A stretch of 15,113 nt of DNA from Baffinella frigidus (taxonomy: Eukaryota; Cryptophyceae; Cryptomonadales; Baffinellaceae), in the NCBI GenBank assembly GCA_026770585.1, contig MU646384.1, forward strand, positions 84,454 through 99,566, given 5' to 3'; not shown here. Numbering within the stretch: the stretch's first letter is position 1. More notes on this DNA, generated by a model. That model saw only the letters and a program-made list of their open reading frames with translations. It made no database searches and was not told where the DNA came from.

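Overview
The window looks like nuclear DNA of a microbial eukaryote, probably an alga with a secondary plastid. The reasons are as follows. Coding sequence is broken into short exons with GT..AG boundaries. The non-coding DNA is full of degenerate plant-type telomere-like heptamers (CCCTAAA with CCCTGAA/CCCCGAA variants), microsatellites and small inverted repeats. The first exon of the main gene encodes a signal peptide followed by an Arg/Ser-rich stretch, as in bipartite plastid-targeting leaders. A cryptophyte is my best guess, but the sequence does not prove it. No rRNA, tRNA, CRISPR array, bacterial operon or transposase was recognised.

Layout. Positions 1-440 hold a GA-rich simple repeat and otherwise unrecognised sequence. 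A probable two-exon minus-strand gene (444-1255, 71-nt intron) of unknown function lies head-to-head with the main gene. The two are separated by about 230 bp (1256-1487) that presumably holds both promoters.

From 1488 to the right edge, all convincing coding segments lie on the + strand. I interpret them as one large gene, incomplete at its 3' end. Exon 1 (1488-1940) encodes a leader and a SAP DNA/RNA-binding motif. Small downstream exons, almost all phase 0, encode successive copies of one module: a beta-rich V-V-V-E-G-D-Q segment, then V-x-N-S-Y-x-I-K-D-Q-L-R-x-L-G-F-R-F-x-A, then D-x-K-A-W-x-M-P. Acidic helical linkers (TVETL, VDAVVELL, VTAEMLRE) lie between modules. At least five modules are discernible, at 1897-4725, 6450-7452, 8645-9804, 11596-12044 and 13834-15092. 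The module resembles the N-T-Y-x-x-K-D-x-L-K-A-L-G-x-R-W-D...K-x-W family (DUF5710-like). That family assignment is from memory and unverified.

The most striking feature is in the introns. Nearly every exon edge (an acceptor plus the exon start, or an exon end plus its donor) has one to five degenerate copies nearby in the flanking intron. These copies are mixed with telomere-like repeats and foldback sequences. Examples are six D-E-K-A-W starts (3767-4725), a 25-bp tandem array of four acceptors of which only the last opens a reading frame (11518-11600), three P-Q-P-x-L-E exon ends (13880-14170) and three V-M-E-H-N starts (14588, 14774, 15015). The window ends in two 21-base C runs. The first replaces exactly 21 bases of an otherwise aligned exon copy, so it is probably a sequencing or assembly artefact.
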